From contig DAOTZA010000100.1 of the NCBI GenBank assembly GCA_034434515.1, forward strand, positions 1-32,851: DNA of 32,851 nt, given 5' to 3'. The notes below the pieces were generated by a model that saw nothing but the letters and a program-made list of their open reading frames with translations, ran no database searches and was not told the origin of the DNA. Every line of letters starts with the position of its first letter. Within the stretch, counting starts at the first letter, position 1. Source of the DNA: NAK19 sp034434515. Lineage in GTDB: Bacteria; Chloroflexota; Anaerolineae; Anaerolineales; UBA4823. Below are positions 23,673 through 30,428 of the stretch, in pieces. The position numbers and the translations under genes are program-made.

Positions 23673-24770
23673 ATGGTACGGACGTTAACCACCACCCCTC
23701 GTCAAGACGGCTTTTACATACCAGCCGAATTTGCACCGCACAAGCAAACCTGGATGCTCTGGCCAGAGCGCCCCGATAACTGGCGCTTCGGCGCCAAGCC
23801 GGCTCAAAGAGCTTTTACGGCCGTGGCAACTGCCATTGCTCAGTTTGAAGCGGTGGTGATGGGTGTTAATCAACGCCAGTTCCTCAATGCGCGCGCCATG
23901 CTACCTGCCCATATCCGTGTGATTGAGCTTTCGAACAACGATTCCTGGATGCGGGATGTCGGCCCGACCTTTGTCATCAACGACAGAGGTGAAATCCGTT
24001 TGGTGGATTGGAAGTTCAACGCCTGGGGAGGAATAAAGGAAGGGTTGTATTTTCCCTGGGATCTTGACGATCTGGTGCCCCGCAAAGTGGCAGAAATTGA
24101 AGGGATAGATCGCTATGCTGCTCCGTTGGTTCTCGAAGGTGGCTCGATCCATGTGGATGGTGAAGGAACTTTGCTGACAACCGAGCAGTGTTTGCTCAAT
24201 CCAAATCGCAATCCTGAATTGAGCAAAGCGGAGATCGAAGCGTATCTTAAGGAATATACCGGGGTTGAAAAAATCATCTGGCTGGGAGAAGGGGTCTATA
24301 ATGACGAAACCAACGGCCATGTAGATAACCTAGTGTGCTTTTTACGCCCAGGTGTGATTGCGTTGACCTGGACGGACGATACTCATGACCCTCAATATCC
24401 AATTTCTCAAGATGCTTATGAGCGCTTACGTCATGCCAGAGATGCCAGAGGACGCTCCTTCGAGATTGTGAAAATCCATCAACCGGATCCGGTGCTGATC
24501 ACGGCTGAAGAAGCTGAGGGTGTAGACGCGGTTGAGGGCACGCTACCCCGTCAAGCAGGCGATCGCATGGCAGCTTCGTATATCAATTTTTATTTTTGCA
24601 ACGGCGGAGCAATCGTTCCCACGTTTGGAGATGCTCATGATCAACTTGCCCTGGAGACCTTGCAGCGTTATTTACCCGAGCGTCGCGTGGTGGGTGTGCC
24701 GGCGCGTGAAATCTTGTTAGGGGGCGGCAATATTCATTGCATCACCCAGCAACAGCCGCTGGGAGGCTAA
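23673..24770 (+). CDS. aguA: Agmatine deiminase
   Basis: This 365-residue guanidino-modifying enzyme (PF04371) is very conserved: 'WMLWPERPDNWR' near the N-terminus, 'NDSWMRDVGPTFVIN', 'VLEGGSIHVDGEGTLL', 'NDETNGHVDN' and the nucleophile Cys356 in 'GGGNIHCITQQQP'. It hydrolyses agmatine to N-carbamoylputrescine and ammonia. The ATG at 23673 follows AGGAG; an upstream in-frame start at 23604 would run through the intergenic hairpins and is rejected. It is the last gene of the importer/deacetylase/carbamoyltransferase run, so agmatine is a probable substrate of the system. Deiminase and carbamoyltransferase together make the energy-yielding agmatine deiminase pathway, lacking only carbamate kinase here. 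Confidence 0.95.
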   Translation: MVRTLTTTPRQDGFYIPAEFAPHKQTWMLWPERPDNWRFGAKPAQRAFTAVATAIAQFEAVVMGVNQRQFLNARAMLPAHIRVIELSNNDSWMRDVGPTFVINDRGEIRLVDWKFNAWGGIKEGLYFPWDLDDLVPRKVAEIEGIDRYAAPLVLEGGSIHVDGEGTLLTTEQCLLNPNRNPELSKAEIEAYLKEYTGVEKIIWLGEGVYNDETNGHVDNLVCFLRPGVIALTWTDDTHDPQYPISQDAYERLRHARDARGRSFEIVKIHQPDPVLITAEEAEGVDAVEGTLPRQAGDRMAASYINFYFCNGGAIVPTFGDAHDQLALETLQRYLPERRVVGVPAREILLGGGNIHCITQQQPLGG

Positions 24771-24825
24771 CCCGCACAGATACCTCTGGGTGGATTGAGA
24801 AACAATCAGGGGGAGCGAAAACATT

Positions 24826-24834
24826 TGATATAAT
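24826..24834 (+). promoter_or_regulatory. Extended -10 promoter of the PEP carboxylase gene
   Basis: TGA-TATAAT is an extended -10 element with a perfect hexamer; no good -35 box lies at the usual distance. Transcription should start near 24841, about 26 bases before the ATG. It separates this gene from the preceding operon. Confidence 0.6.
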
Positions 24835-24866
24835 TCCCCGCTAATATCCCCTTTGTGAGGTGTACG

Positions 24867-26327
24867 ATGCCCCATATCCCGCGCTGTATGAGTACCCAAC
24901 ATCCCGACAATGTTCAAGTTCCCTTTTTTGCCTCAGATGCGGAGTTGCAAGGGGAAGACGAAGTTCAGGAGGCTTACTATGTCTTTTCCCACCTTGGCTG
25001 CGATGAGCAGATGTGGGATTACGAAGGTAAAGAGGTGGATAACTTTGTGATCAAGAAACTGCTCTCGACATACGGGCCGTTCTTTCGCCAGGTGCTGCTC
25101 GGAGAGCATGTTTTTATTACCCCCCGCGTACCAAACCCGGCCATTGAAAAGACTGAAGCCAAGATTTTGCTCGAAACCCTGGGAAGTATTCCGCGCTCTT
25201 ACGATGCCGCGATTTTGTTCAATCCGCAGAGTCCACCACCAATCTTTGAGGTGATTCTGCCGATGACGGTTTCGGCTGCTGATATTAATCGGATTTACAA
25301 CTATTATGTACATTTCATCGCGGCTAAGGATACTCAGCAGATTCCGGGGGATACGATAACCATTGGGGAATGGTTGGGAAATTTTCGGCCACAACGAATC
25401 AATGTGATCCCATTGTTTGAGGGAGTTGAAAATTTGCTCAACGCTGCCCAGGTGATAGAAGATTTTCTGCAGGATAAAGATTTGGAATACCAGCGCGTCT
25501 TTTTGGCGCGCTCCGACCCGGCGATGAATTCGGGATTGATCAGCACAGTTTTGGCGAATAAAATCGCTCTCTATCAATTGGATCAACTCTCCCAAAAGTT
25601 GGGGATTGAACTCTATCCCATCATGGGAATGGGATCAGCTCCTTTTCGCGGCAATCTAAAACCCACCACAGTCGAACAGGTTACCAGAGAGTACCCTTCC
25701 GCCCAGACTTTTACCATTCAATCAGCGTTCAAGTATGATTTTTCTCCCTTAGAAGTTGTCTCCGCCATTCAAAAACTCAAACAGATTCCTCGCCGCAGGG
25801 CAAGCGAAATCGATCAGGAGCAAAGTCTGGCAATCATCGAGAAATCAACCCAGGCTTATCGTGAGCAGGTAACCCAATTGGCGCAGCTCATCAGCACGCT
25901 GGCAAAATATGTGCCACGGCGCAGGAAGCGGAAATCGCATTCGGGGCTGTTTGGCTACTTCCGCAATGTCAGTGGAATCCAACTGCCGCGGGCGATAACT
26001 TTTACTTGCTGTTTGTATTCTTTGGGGATTCCCCCAGAGCTGCTGGGATTGCACGCCCTTACGCCAGATGAGATCAATTTCTTGCGGCAAACCATTGTGA
26101 ATTTCGATGCAGACTTAGCCGATGCACTCCAGTATGTCGATCTGGATAGTCCATTCCTGCCTCCGCGCGTTTGCCAGGCGGTTGAGCGATTACACATCGA
26201 CTATCAACCGAACCCGGATCATCTGCGTATCAGCCGCGAGATCACCGAAGCAGTGCGTCAGAACCGCTTTGAGCGTTTAGCCGAATTGATCTTACAGGCT
26301 GCCTCTCTGCGCCGCTTTTTAGGCTGA
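24867..26327 (+). CDS. ppcA: Archaeal-type phosphoenolpyruvate carboxylase
   Basis: This 486-residue protein belongs to the small archaeal-type PEP carboxylases (PF14010), about half the size of the usual bacterial enzyme. The N-terminus 'IPRCMSTQHPDNVQVPFF' is the family's clearest mark; 'DEQMWDYEGKEVD', 'LFEGVENLLNA', 'ARSDPAMNSGL' and 'YPIMGMGSAPFRGNL' follow in order. It carboxylates PEP to oxaloacetate to replenish the citric-acid cycle. The ATG at 24867 has GAGGT six bases upstream; a GTG at 24855 is less likely. The form is known mainly from archaea and scattered anaerobic bacteria, so its presence suggests ancient transfer and is a taxonomic hint. It seems to be a single-gene unit. 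Confidence 0.92.
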   Translation: MPHIPRCMSTQHPDNVQVPFFASDAELQGEDEVQEAYYVFSHLGCDEQMWDYEGKEVDNFVIKKLLSTYGPFFRQVLLGEHVFITPRVPNPAIEKTEAKILLETLGSIPRSYDAAILFNPQSPPPIFEVILPMTVSAADINRIYNYYVHFIAAKDTQQIPGDTITIGEWLGNFRPQRINVIPLFEGVENLLNAAQVIEDFLQDKDLEYQRVFLARSDPAMNSGLISTVLANKIALYQLDQLSQKLGIELYPIMGMGSAPFRGNLKPTTVEQVTREYPSAQTFTIQSAFKYDFSPLEVVSAIQKLKQIPRRRASEIDQEQSLAIIEKSTQAYREQVTQLAQLISTLAKYVPRRRKRKSHSGLFGYFRNVSGIQLPRAITFTCCLYSLGIPPELLGLHALTPDEINFLRQTIVNFDADLADALQYVDLDSPFLPPRVCQAVERLHIDYQPNPDHLRISREITEAVRQNRFERLAELILQAASLRRFLG

Positions 26328-26357
26328 AGGGGCTCTTCCTGAGCTTTGGCAGATATT

Positions 26358-26385
26358 GGCTAACGAAGCTGCAAGCTTTTTAGCC
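26358..26385 (+). terminator. Bipartite hairpin after the PEP carboxylase gene
   Basis: GGCTAA (26358-26363) pairs with TTAGCC (26380-26385), and inside it AAGCT (26366-26370) pairs with AGCTT (26374-26378), leaving a three-base loop and a small internal loop. The U-run lies within the 3' arm rather than after it, so it may terminate from the inner stem (AAGCT-GCA-AGCTT followed by Ts) or act as a 3'-end structure. Confidence 0.5.
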
Positions 26386-26422
26386 CGCTTGAGCGTTGCG
26401 TTCAAGGTACAATTTGATTGTT

Positions 26423-28210
26423 ATGAAGCATTTACGCTGGTTGTCGTTGGGCAGGGTTCAACCAGGGATGGTTGGGGGGATAGTTCTCGTTGTCTGGATT
26501 CTCTCTACAGGTCTTGCTGGATTTCGCACCACTGCCCAGAGTGAGCTTGTCTCTGGCGCATCCATCCGCGCTTTCGACCGTTTGAGCGCGGTGGAGGGGT
26601 GGATCTGGTTTGGGGAAAGATTATTTCTGACCAGAGATGGCGGACTCTCCTGGCAGGACATCACTCCATCTCTGGATGACGGGCTACAGCTTGCCGCCAT
26701 AGATTTTAGAAACGCTGAAAATGGCTGGGCAGTCCTGGCAAAACCCTCGACCGATGGCAAGAACGCGCCTTTCATCGCCCACACCTCCAACGGAGGGCGC
26801 GATTGGCAGATCGACCCCATTCCTCTGCAGGATTCAGATCGCTACCTGCCGATTGCTCAATCCTACCTCACCGCATGGGATGCAGAGACCCTCTGGATTG
26901 TGCAGAAGATCGTCAGCAGCGCCAATTTCAGCCTGGGATTTCTTTACCGAACGCTTGATGGTGGGAAAACCTGGCAACGGTTAGAGCTTCCGATCGCGGC
27001 GCCGATTCAGGCTGAAGATGCATTGAACGTGTGGTTACAGGGTGGGGTCACAGGAGACGAGGTTTATCGTTCGTCCGATGGGGGCGTGACCTGGGTGAAA
27101 GTCACAAAGAATCCCCTTCAATTCCAGCAACAGCGTCAGGATGAGGGGCAGGAATTGCACATGATCTCAACGGCAATGGGCTGGAAGCTGGAGCGAAAGG
27201 GGAATTGTGAACCTCAAGACATCAACCAATCCTCCAACAGTGGTATTCAGCAAGGATTGCGGTGCAGGACGGTGGAACGCATCTGGTCAACCGAGGATGG
27301 CGGACGAAGTTGGGCAGCAATCCCGCTCCCTGACGGCCAAACCTCTTTGACCAGAGAGCAAATTGTCAATCCAGCCTGGTCTGCCAGTCCGCTTGTTCTA
27401 CAACCATTGGCAGAGGAAAACCCGGATTTACCCTTGATCGCTGTTATGCAGGGACACGCTTTTGATAAATGCGAAATCCCAACGCTCGACAAACTGGCTG
27501 TGTGGAAGGCGCAAAGTCCTTATCGGGCAGTCAATATCTATATCGGCGGGATCAGTCGCACCTGTGATAACGCGTCTCTGACCCCTGAGTTTATCGCCCA
27601 ATTGCGCCAGCAAGGCTGGGGGTTGATACCCACTTGGGTGGGGCTGCAAGCTCGCTGCACGAACTACAAATATCGCATGAGCAAATATCCTCCCAAGGCT
27701 TATCAAGAAGGACGGATGGAAGCCGAAATGGCTACCCGTGCCGCCCAACAATTGGGGTTGACCAATGCCGCTGGCAATGGCAGCGTGATCTATTATGATT
27801 TGGAACATTATGACATTCGTCAAGAAGAATGCAACGAGGCTGCTCGCGCTTTTATTAACGGTTGGGTAGAGCGCATGGCGGAGTTAGGGATGATTGGAGG
27901 GGTTTACAGCACCGGGCGACCGTTGAGTCAGTTTGCCGATCTCCCCAATCCACCGCCGGTGATCTGGGCAGCGCATTGGATTTACCCCTCCTACAACCCA
28001 GAAGCCACGGTATGGAATGTTTACAGCCTATCCAATGACTTGTGGAACAATCAGCAAAGATTGCGCCAGTATGCAGGGGGACATCCGGAGACCTGGGGGG
28101 AGGTGACCTTGACCATCGATAGCAATGTGATGGATGGGATAGTCAGTTTTCATCTTTACCTTCCTGAAGGGTTTAAATATCAGTACTATTTTCCGTTGAT
28201 TACCAGATAG
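26423..28210 (+). CDS. Secreted Asp-box (BNR/Ycf48-like) protein with C-terminal DUF1906 glycoside-hydrolase-like domain
   Basis: This 595-residue exported protein has a hydrophobic signal/anchor at about residues 16-34. Five Asp-box-like turns follow (DGG-x-x-W type) at about 69-77, 121-128, 177-184, 217-224 and 289-297, indicating a beta-propeller. From about 340 to 590 lies a DUF1906/Rv2525c-like TIM-barrel domain: 'GHAFDKCEIP', 'NIYIGGISRTCDN', 'GWGLIPTWVGLQA', 'VIYYDLEHYD' (acidic Asp459/Glu461) and 'GVYSTG'. Relatives are linked to cell-envelope glycans, but no reaction is established. The ATG at 26423 lies only about ten bases after a TACAAT element (26408-26413), so the mRNA may be nearly leaderless. 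Function unknown; an envelope or polysaccharide role is the best guess. Confidence 0.8.
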   Translation: MKHLRWLSLGRVQPGMVGGIVLVVWILSTGLAGFRTTAQSELVSGASIRAFDRLSAVEGWIWFGERLFLTRDGGLSWQDITPSLDDGLQLAAIDFRNAENGWAVLAKPSTDGKNAPFIAHTSNGGRDWQIDPIPLQDSDRYLPIAQSYLTAWDAETLWIVQKIVSSANFSLGFLYRTLDGGKTWQRLELPIAAPIQAEDALNVWLQGGVTGDEVYRSSDGGVTWVKVTKNPLQFQQQRQDEGQELHMISTAMGWKLERKGNCEPQDINQSSNSGIQQGLRCRTVERIWSTEDGGRSWAAIPLPDGQTSLTREQIVNPAWSASPLVLQPLAEENPDLPLIAVMQGHAFDKCEIPTLDKLAVWKAQSPYRAVNIYIGGISRTCDNASLTPEFIAQLRQQGWGLIPTWVGLQARCTNYKYRMSKYPPKAYQEGRMEAEMATRAAQQLGLTNAAGNGSVIYYDLEHYDIRQEECNEAARAFINGWVERMAELGMIGGVYSTGRPLSQFADLPNPPPVIWAAHWIYPSYNPEATVWNVYSLSNDLWNNQQRLRQYAGGHPETWGEVTLTIDSNVMDGIVSFHLYLPEGFKYQYYFPLITR

Positions 28211-28253
28211 CTTTGAATTGCGAAAGCCAGAAGGATGTCCTGTGACGGTGGTG

Positions 28254-28262
28254 TGATAAAAT
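28254..28262 (+). promoter_or_regulatory. Possible extended -10 promoter of the UspA gene
   Basis: TGA-TAAAAT is an extended -10 element without a recognisable -35 box. It would give a leader of about 95 bases before the UspA ATG. The rest of the 155-base gap shows no gene. Confidence 0.3.
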
Positions 28263-28365
28263 CCTGAGCATAAACCGCTTTTCGAAAGCATCTTCTGTAG
28301 ATTGCAGGACAGAGCTATTTTGATTGCGCGGAAATTGCATTGCAGACTCACACTGGAGGTGAAAG

Positions 28366-28785
28366 ATGTTCAACAAAATTCTGGTGGGTGTGGATGGCTC
28401 AGAGCATGCCCTGAAAGCCGTTCAATTGGCGGGTGAACTGGCACGCACTTGTAGCGCCGATTTGGTGATCGTTCATGCCTATTCACCAATCCCGGCCGGC
28501 TTAGGGGAACCCAACCCGCAGGAGACGATTTCTGAGAGATTGCGAGAAGCTAATGATGTCCTGGAGCGGGCGCTGCAGGAAGTCGGTTTTACCCCTCGCA
28601 CAGTCGAGACTGAAGCGTTGGAAGGCCCAGCAGCAGATGTTATCCTGCGCGTTGCCGAAGTACGCCAGGTTGACTTGATTGTGGTGGGCTCGCGTGGGCT
28701 GGGCGCCTTAGCTAGCTTACTGCTTGGCAGTCAAAGCCAGGAGGTGATTCAGCGAGCAACCTGCCCCGTTTTGGTTGTCCGATAG
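28366..28785 (+). CDS. Universal stress protein, UspA family
   Basis: This 139-residue single-domain protein begins 'MFNKILVGVDGSEHALKAV' and ends 'ATCPVLVVR', the two ends of the Usp fold. The ATP-binding motif G-2x-G-9x-G-S is intact ('GSRGLGALASLLLGSQ'), so it belongs to the nucleotide-binding subgroup. GGAGGTGA gives a strong ribosome-binding site. Its stop codon directly abuts the stop codon of the PadR gene on the opposite strand, with no base between and no terminator visible, so transcripts of the two genes probably overlap. A stress or starvation role is likely; partners are not known. Confidence 0.93.
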   Translation: MFNKILVGVDGSEHALKAVQLAGELARTCSADLVIVHAYSPIPAGLGEPNPQETISERLREANDVLERALQEVGFTPRTVETEALEGPAADVILRVAEVRQVDLIVVGSRGLGALASLLLGSQSQEVIQRATCPVLVVR

Positions 28786-29205
28786 TCACAACTCTTCCCC
28801 TTTCACTTCCGGCGTGGAAAACCCATTCTCTGCTTTCTGCTTGACAGAGAGATAAGCAGCTTCCAGCCTCTCAATCTCGCGCCGAAGCTGACGTAGATTT
28901 TCTATCCATTCTGCCAGAACCGATTCTCCCTCGGTTGTGATGGTATAAATGCGCCTTTGCGGACCGAGACTTTCGTCGCTCCAGTGACTGCTCACCAGCC
29001 CCATTTCTTCCAGGTCACGCAGGGCACGATAGAGGATGCTGATATCCATTAGTTCTGGTTGGAATCCGAATTGACGGATGTTATCCATCAAGGCATACCC
29101 ATAGCTGGAGCCTTGATGGAGCAAGACCAGTATGCAGGATTCTAAAAAGAAAATTTTCCGTCGGCCGCCTCTGCAGCCTTTTCCAAAGCCTCTTCCGCCT
29201 GGCAT
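28786..29205 (-). CDS. PadR-family transcriptional regulator
   Basis: This 139-residue regulator has a Gly/Arg/Lys-rich N-terminus (MPGGRGFGKGCRGGRRK), then the PadR winged-helix: 'ILVLLHQGSSYGYALMDNIRQFG', 'DISILYRALRDLEEMGLV' and 'GPQRRIYTITTEGESVL'. A C-terminal helix (about 95-130) for dimerisation follows. AAGGAG lies six bases before the ATG. PadR proteins usually repress efflux or detoxification genes in response to small aromatic or drug-like molecules. Its target is not evident here; it could be its own promoter, where TATACTATA (29230-29238) overlaps the -10, or the divergent glycyl-radical operon. Confidence 0.9.
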   Translation of the reverse strand: MPGGRGFGKGCRGGRRKIFFLESCILVLLHQGSSYGYALMDNIRQFGFQPELMDISILYRALRDLEEMGLVSSHWSDESLGPQRRIYTITTEGESVLAEWIENLRQLRREIERLEAAYLSVKQKAENGFSTPEVKGEEL

Positions 29206-29227
29206 GTTAGCTCCTTTTCTATCGTAA

Positions 29228-29233
29228 ATTATA
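29228..29233 (-). promoter_or_regulatory. -10 box of the PadR gene
   Basis: A perfect TATAAT on the minus strand, overlapped by the near-palindrome TATACTATA (29230-29238). No good -35 hexamer is seen, so an activator or a weak promoter is possible. Confidence 0.4.
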
Positions 29234-29266
29234 CTATAGACATTTTTACAATATTAAATGGATGAC

Positions 29267-29295
29267 TTGATGATTTTGCTTCGTGGATGTACAAT
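29267..29295 (+). promoter_or_regulatory. Candidate promoter of the glycyl-radical operon
   Basis: TTGATG (29267-29272), a 17-base spacer and TACAAT (29290-29295) form a moderate sigma-70 promoter. The leader would be about 205 bases long and would contain the two palindromes described in this gap. Confidence 0.45.
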
Positions 29296-29381
29296 ACGTT
29301 TTGTTGAGATCAAAAGGTGCTCTGCATCTCATGATGATCGCAAAAGAAAAAAACAAAATGCTAAAGGGAATTAATCGATAC

Positions 29382-29397
29382 CAACGGCTTGCCGTTG
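29382..29397. promoter_or_regulatory. 16-base perfect palindrome, candidate operator
   Basis: CAACGGC-TT-GCCGTTG has seven-base arms around a two-base centre and lies 111 bases before the activase ATG. It could be an operator or a short RNA hairpin in the leader. Confidence 0.45.
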
Positions 29398-29507
29398 TGC
29401 TTCAGCGCTTTCGAATCCCTCATTCACCCATACCCCCTTCCCCAAGTAAACAAGGGAGCGATTTGATTCCCGGCGGAAATTCTGATATCAGCCAGTAGGA
29501 TGCGGCG

Positions 29508-30425
29508 ATGAATCTGATTGAGCTGCGTGGTATCCTCTTCGATATTCGCCGTTATTCGGTCCATGATGGTCCGGGTATCCGCACGACGGTCTTCTTCAAA
29601 GGTTGTCCGCTGAATTGTTGGTGGTGCCATAACCCGGAAGGGAAGTCGCCGGAGATCGAGATTTTTCAACGCGAAAACCGCTGTATTCGTTGTGGCGCTT
29701 GCCTGGATGTGTGTGAGCCAGGAGCGATCGTACAGCATAACGACTCTTTTGAAATTAATCGCCAGCTTTGTACCTTGTGTGGGGCATGTGTAGAAGAATG
29801 CTATGCTGAGGCGCGAGAGCTGGTGGGAAAACGGATGACCGTTGCTGAAGTTCTGGAAGAAATTGAACGCGATCTCCCTTTCTATGAGCAATCGGGTGGA
29901 GGGGTGACATTTTCTGGCGGTGAGCCGCTTTTTCAACCAACCTTTCTGGCTGCTTTGTTACAAGCTTGTCGAAGCCAGGGCATCCATACTGCCCTGGATA
30001 CCTGTGGCTATGCTTCCTGGGAGACGTTGAACCGCTTGCGCCAGGACGTGGATCTGTATCTCTACGATCTCAAACTTATTGATGAGGAACGCCATCGTCA
30101 GTTCACGGGAGTATCTAACCAGCTTATCCTGGAGAATTTACGCCGTTTGAGCGCCTCAGGACATTCCATCCTTGTGCGTTTTCCGGTTATCCCGTATATT
30201 AACGATGATGAGATCAATCTGCGCCAGATGGTTGAATTTCTTTCGTCCTTGCCTCAAAAAACCCCCGTAGATCTGTTGCCCTATCATGCTTCTGCTCTGC
30301 ATAAATATCATGGATTGGGCGTCGCATATCGCTTACGAGAAACCCCTGCACCTGACCAGGAGCGTCTCAAGGACATCAAGAGTTTTTTCGAAAATTATGG
30401 ATTCAATGTTCGTATCGGAGGATAA
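29508..30425 (+). CDS. Glycyl-radical enzyme activating protein (radical SAM)
   Basis: This 305-residue activase has the radical-SAM cluster C-x3-C-x2-C at Cys33, Cys37 and Cys40 ('GCPLNCWWCHNPE'), preceded by 'YSVHDGPGIRTTVFFKG'. An inserted ferredoxin-like segment carries two further 4Fe-4S motifs (Cys59/62/65/69 and Cys88/91/94/98). 'GGGVTFSGGEPLFQP' and 'LYLYDLKLID' complete the family pattern. It installs the glycyl radical on the partner enzyme encoded three bases downstream by generating a 5'-deoxyadenosyl radical, and is oxygen-sensitive. The two-cluster insert fits the hydroxyproline/glycerol/choline-type activases rather than the simpler pyruvate-formate-lyase activase. Confidence 0.94.
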   Translation: MNLIELRGILFDIRRYSVHDGPGIRTTVFFKGCPLNCWWCHNPEGKSPEIEIFQRENRCIRCGACLDVCEPGAIVQHNDSFEINRQLCTLCGACVEECYAEARELVGKRMTVAEVLEEIERDLPFYEQSGGGVTFSGGEPLFQPTFLAALLQACRSQGIHTALDTCGYASWETLNRLRQDVDLYLYDLKLIDEERHRQFTGVSNQLILENLRRLSASGHSILVRFPVIPYINDDEINLRQMVEFLSSLPQKTPVDLLPYHASALHKYHGLGVAYRLRETPAPDQERLKDIKSFFENYGFNVRIGG

Positions 30426-30428
30426 CCT

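Larger units (their letters stand above)
29206..29507. other. Divergent intergenic region between PadR and the glycyl-radical operon
   Basis: This stretch of about 300 bases holds the PadR promoter, a promoter for the activase gene, a 16-base perfect palindrome (29382-29397) and a near-palindrome ATTCCCGGCGGAAAT (29466-29480). A 71-codon plus-strand frame exists, but its composition and lack of a ribosome-binding site argue against a gene. No RNA gene was recognised. Confidence 0.6.

Noticed and set aside
29283..29498. 71-codon plus-strand frame before the activase gene
   Set aside because: No ribosome-binding site, no recognisable domain, low-complexity Pro/Ser and Lys runs; it overlaps promoter and palindromes.
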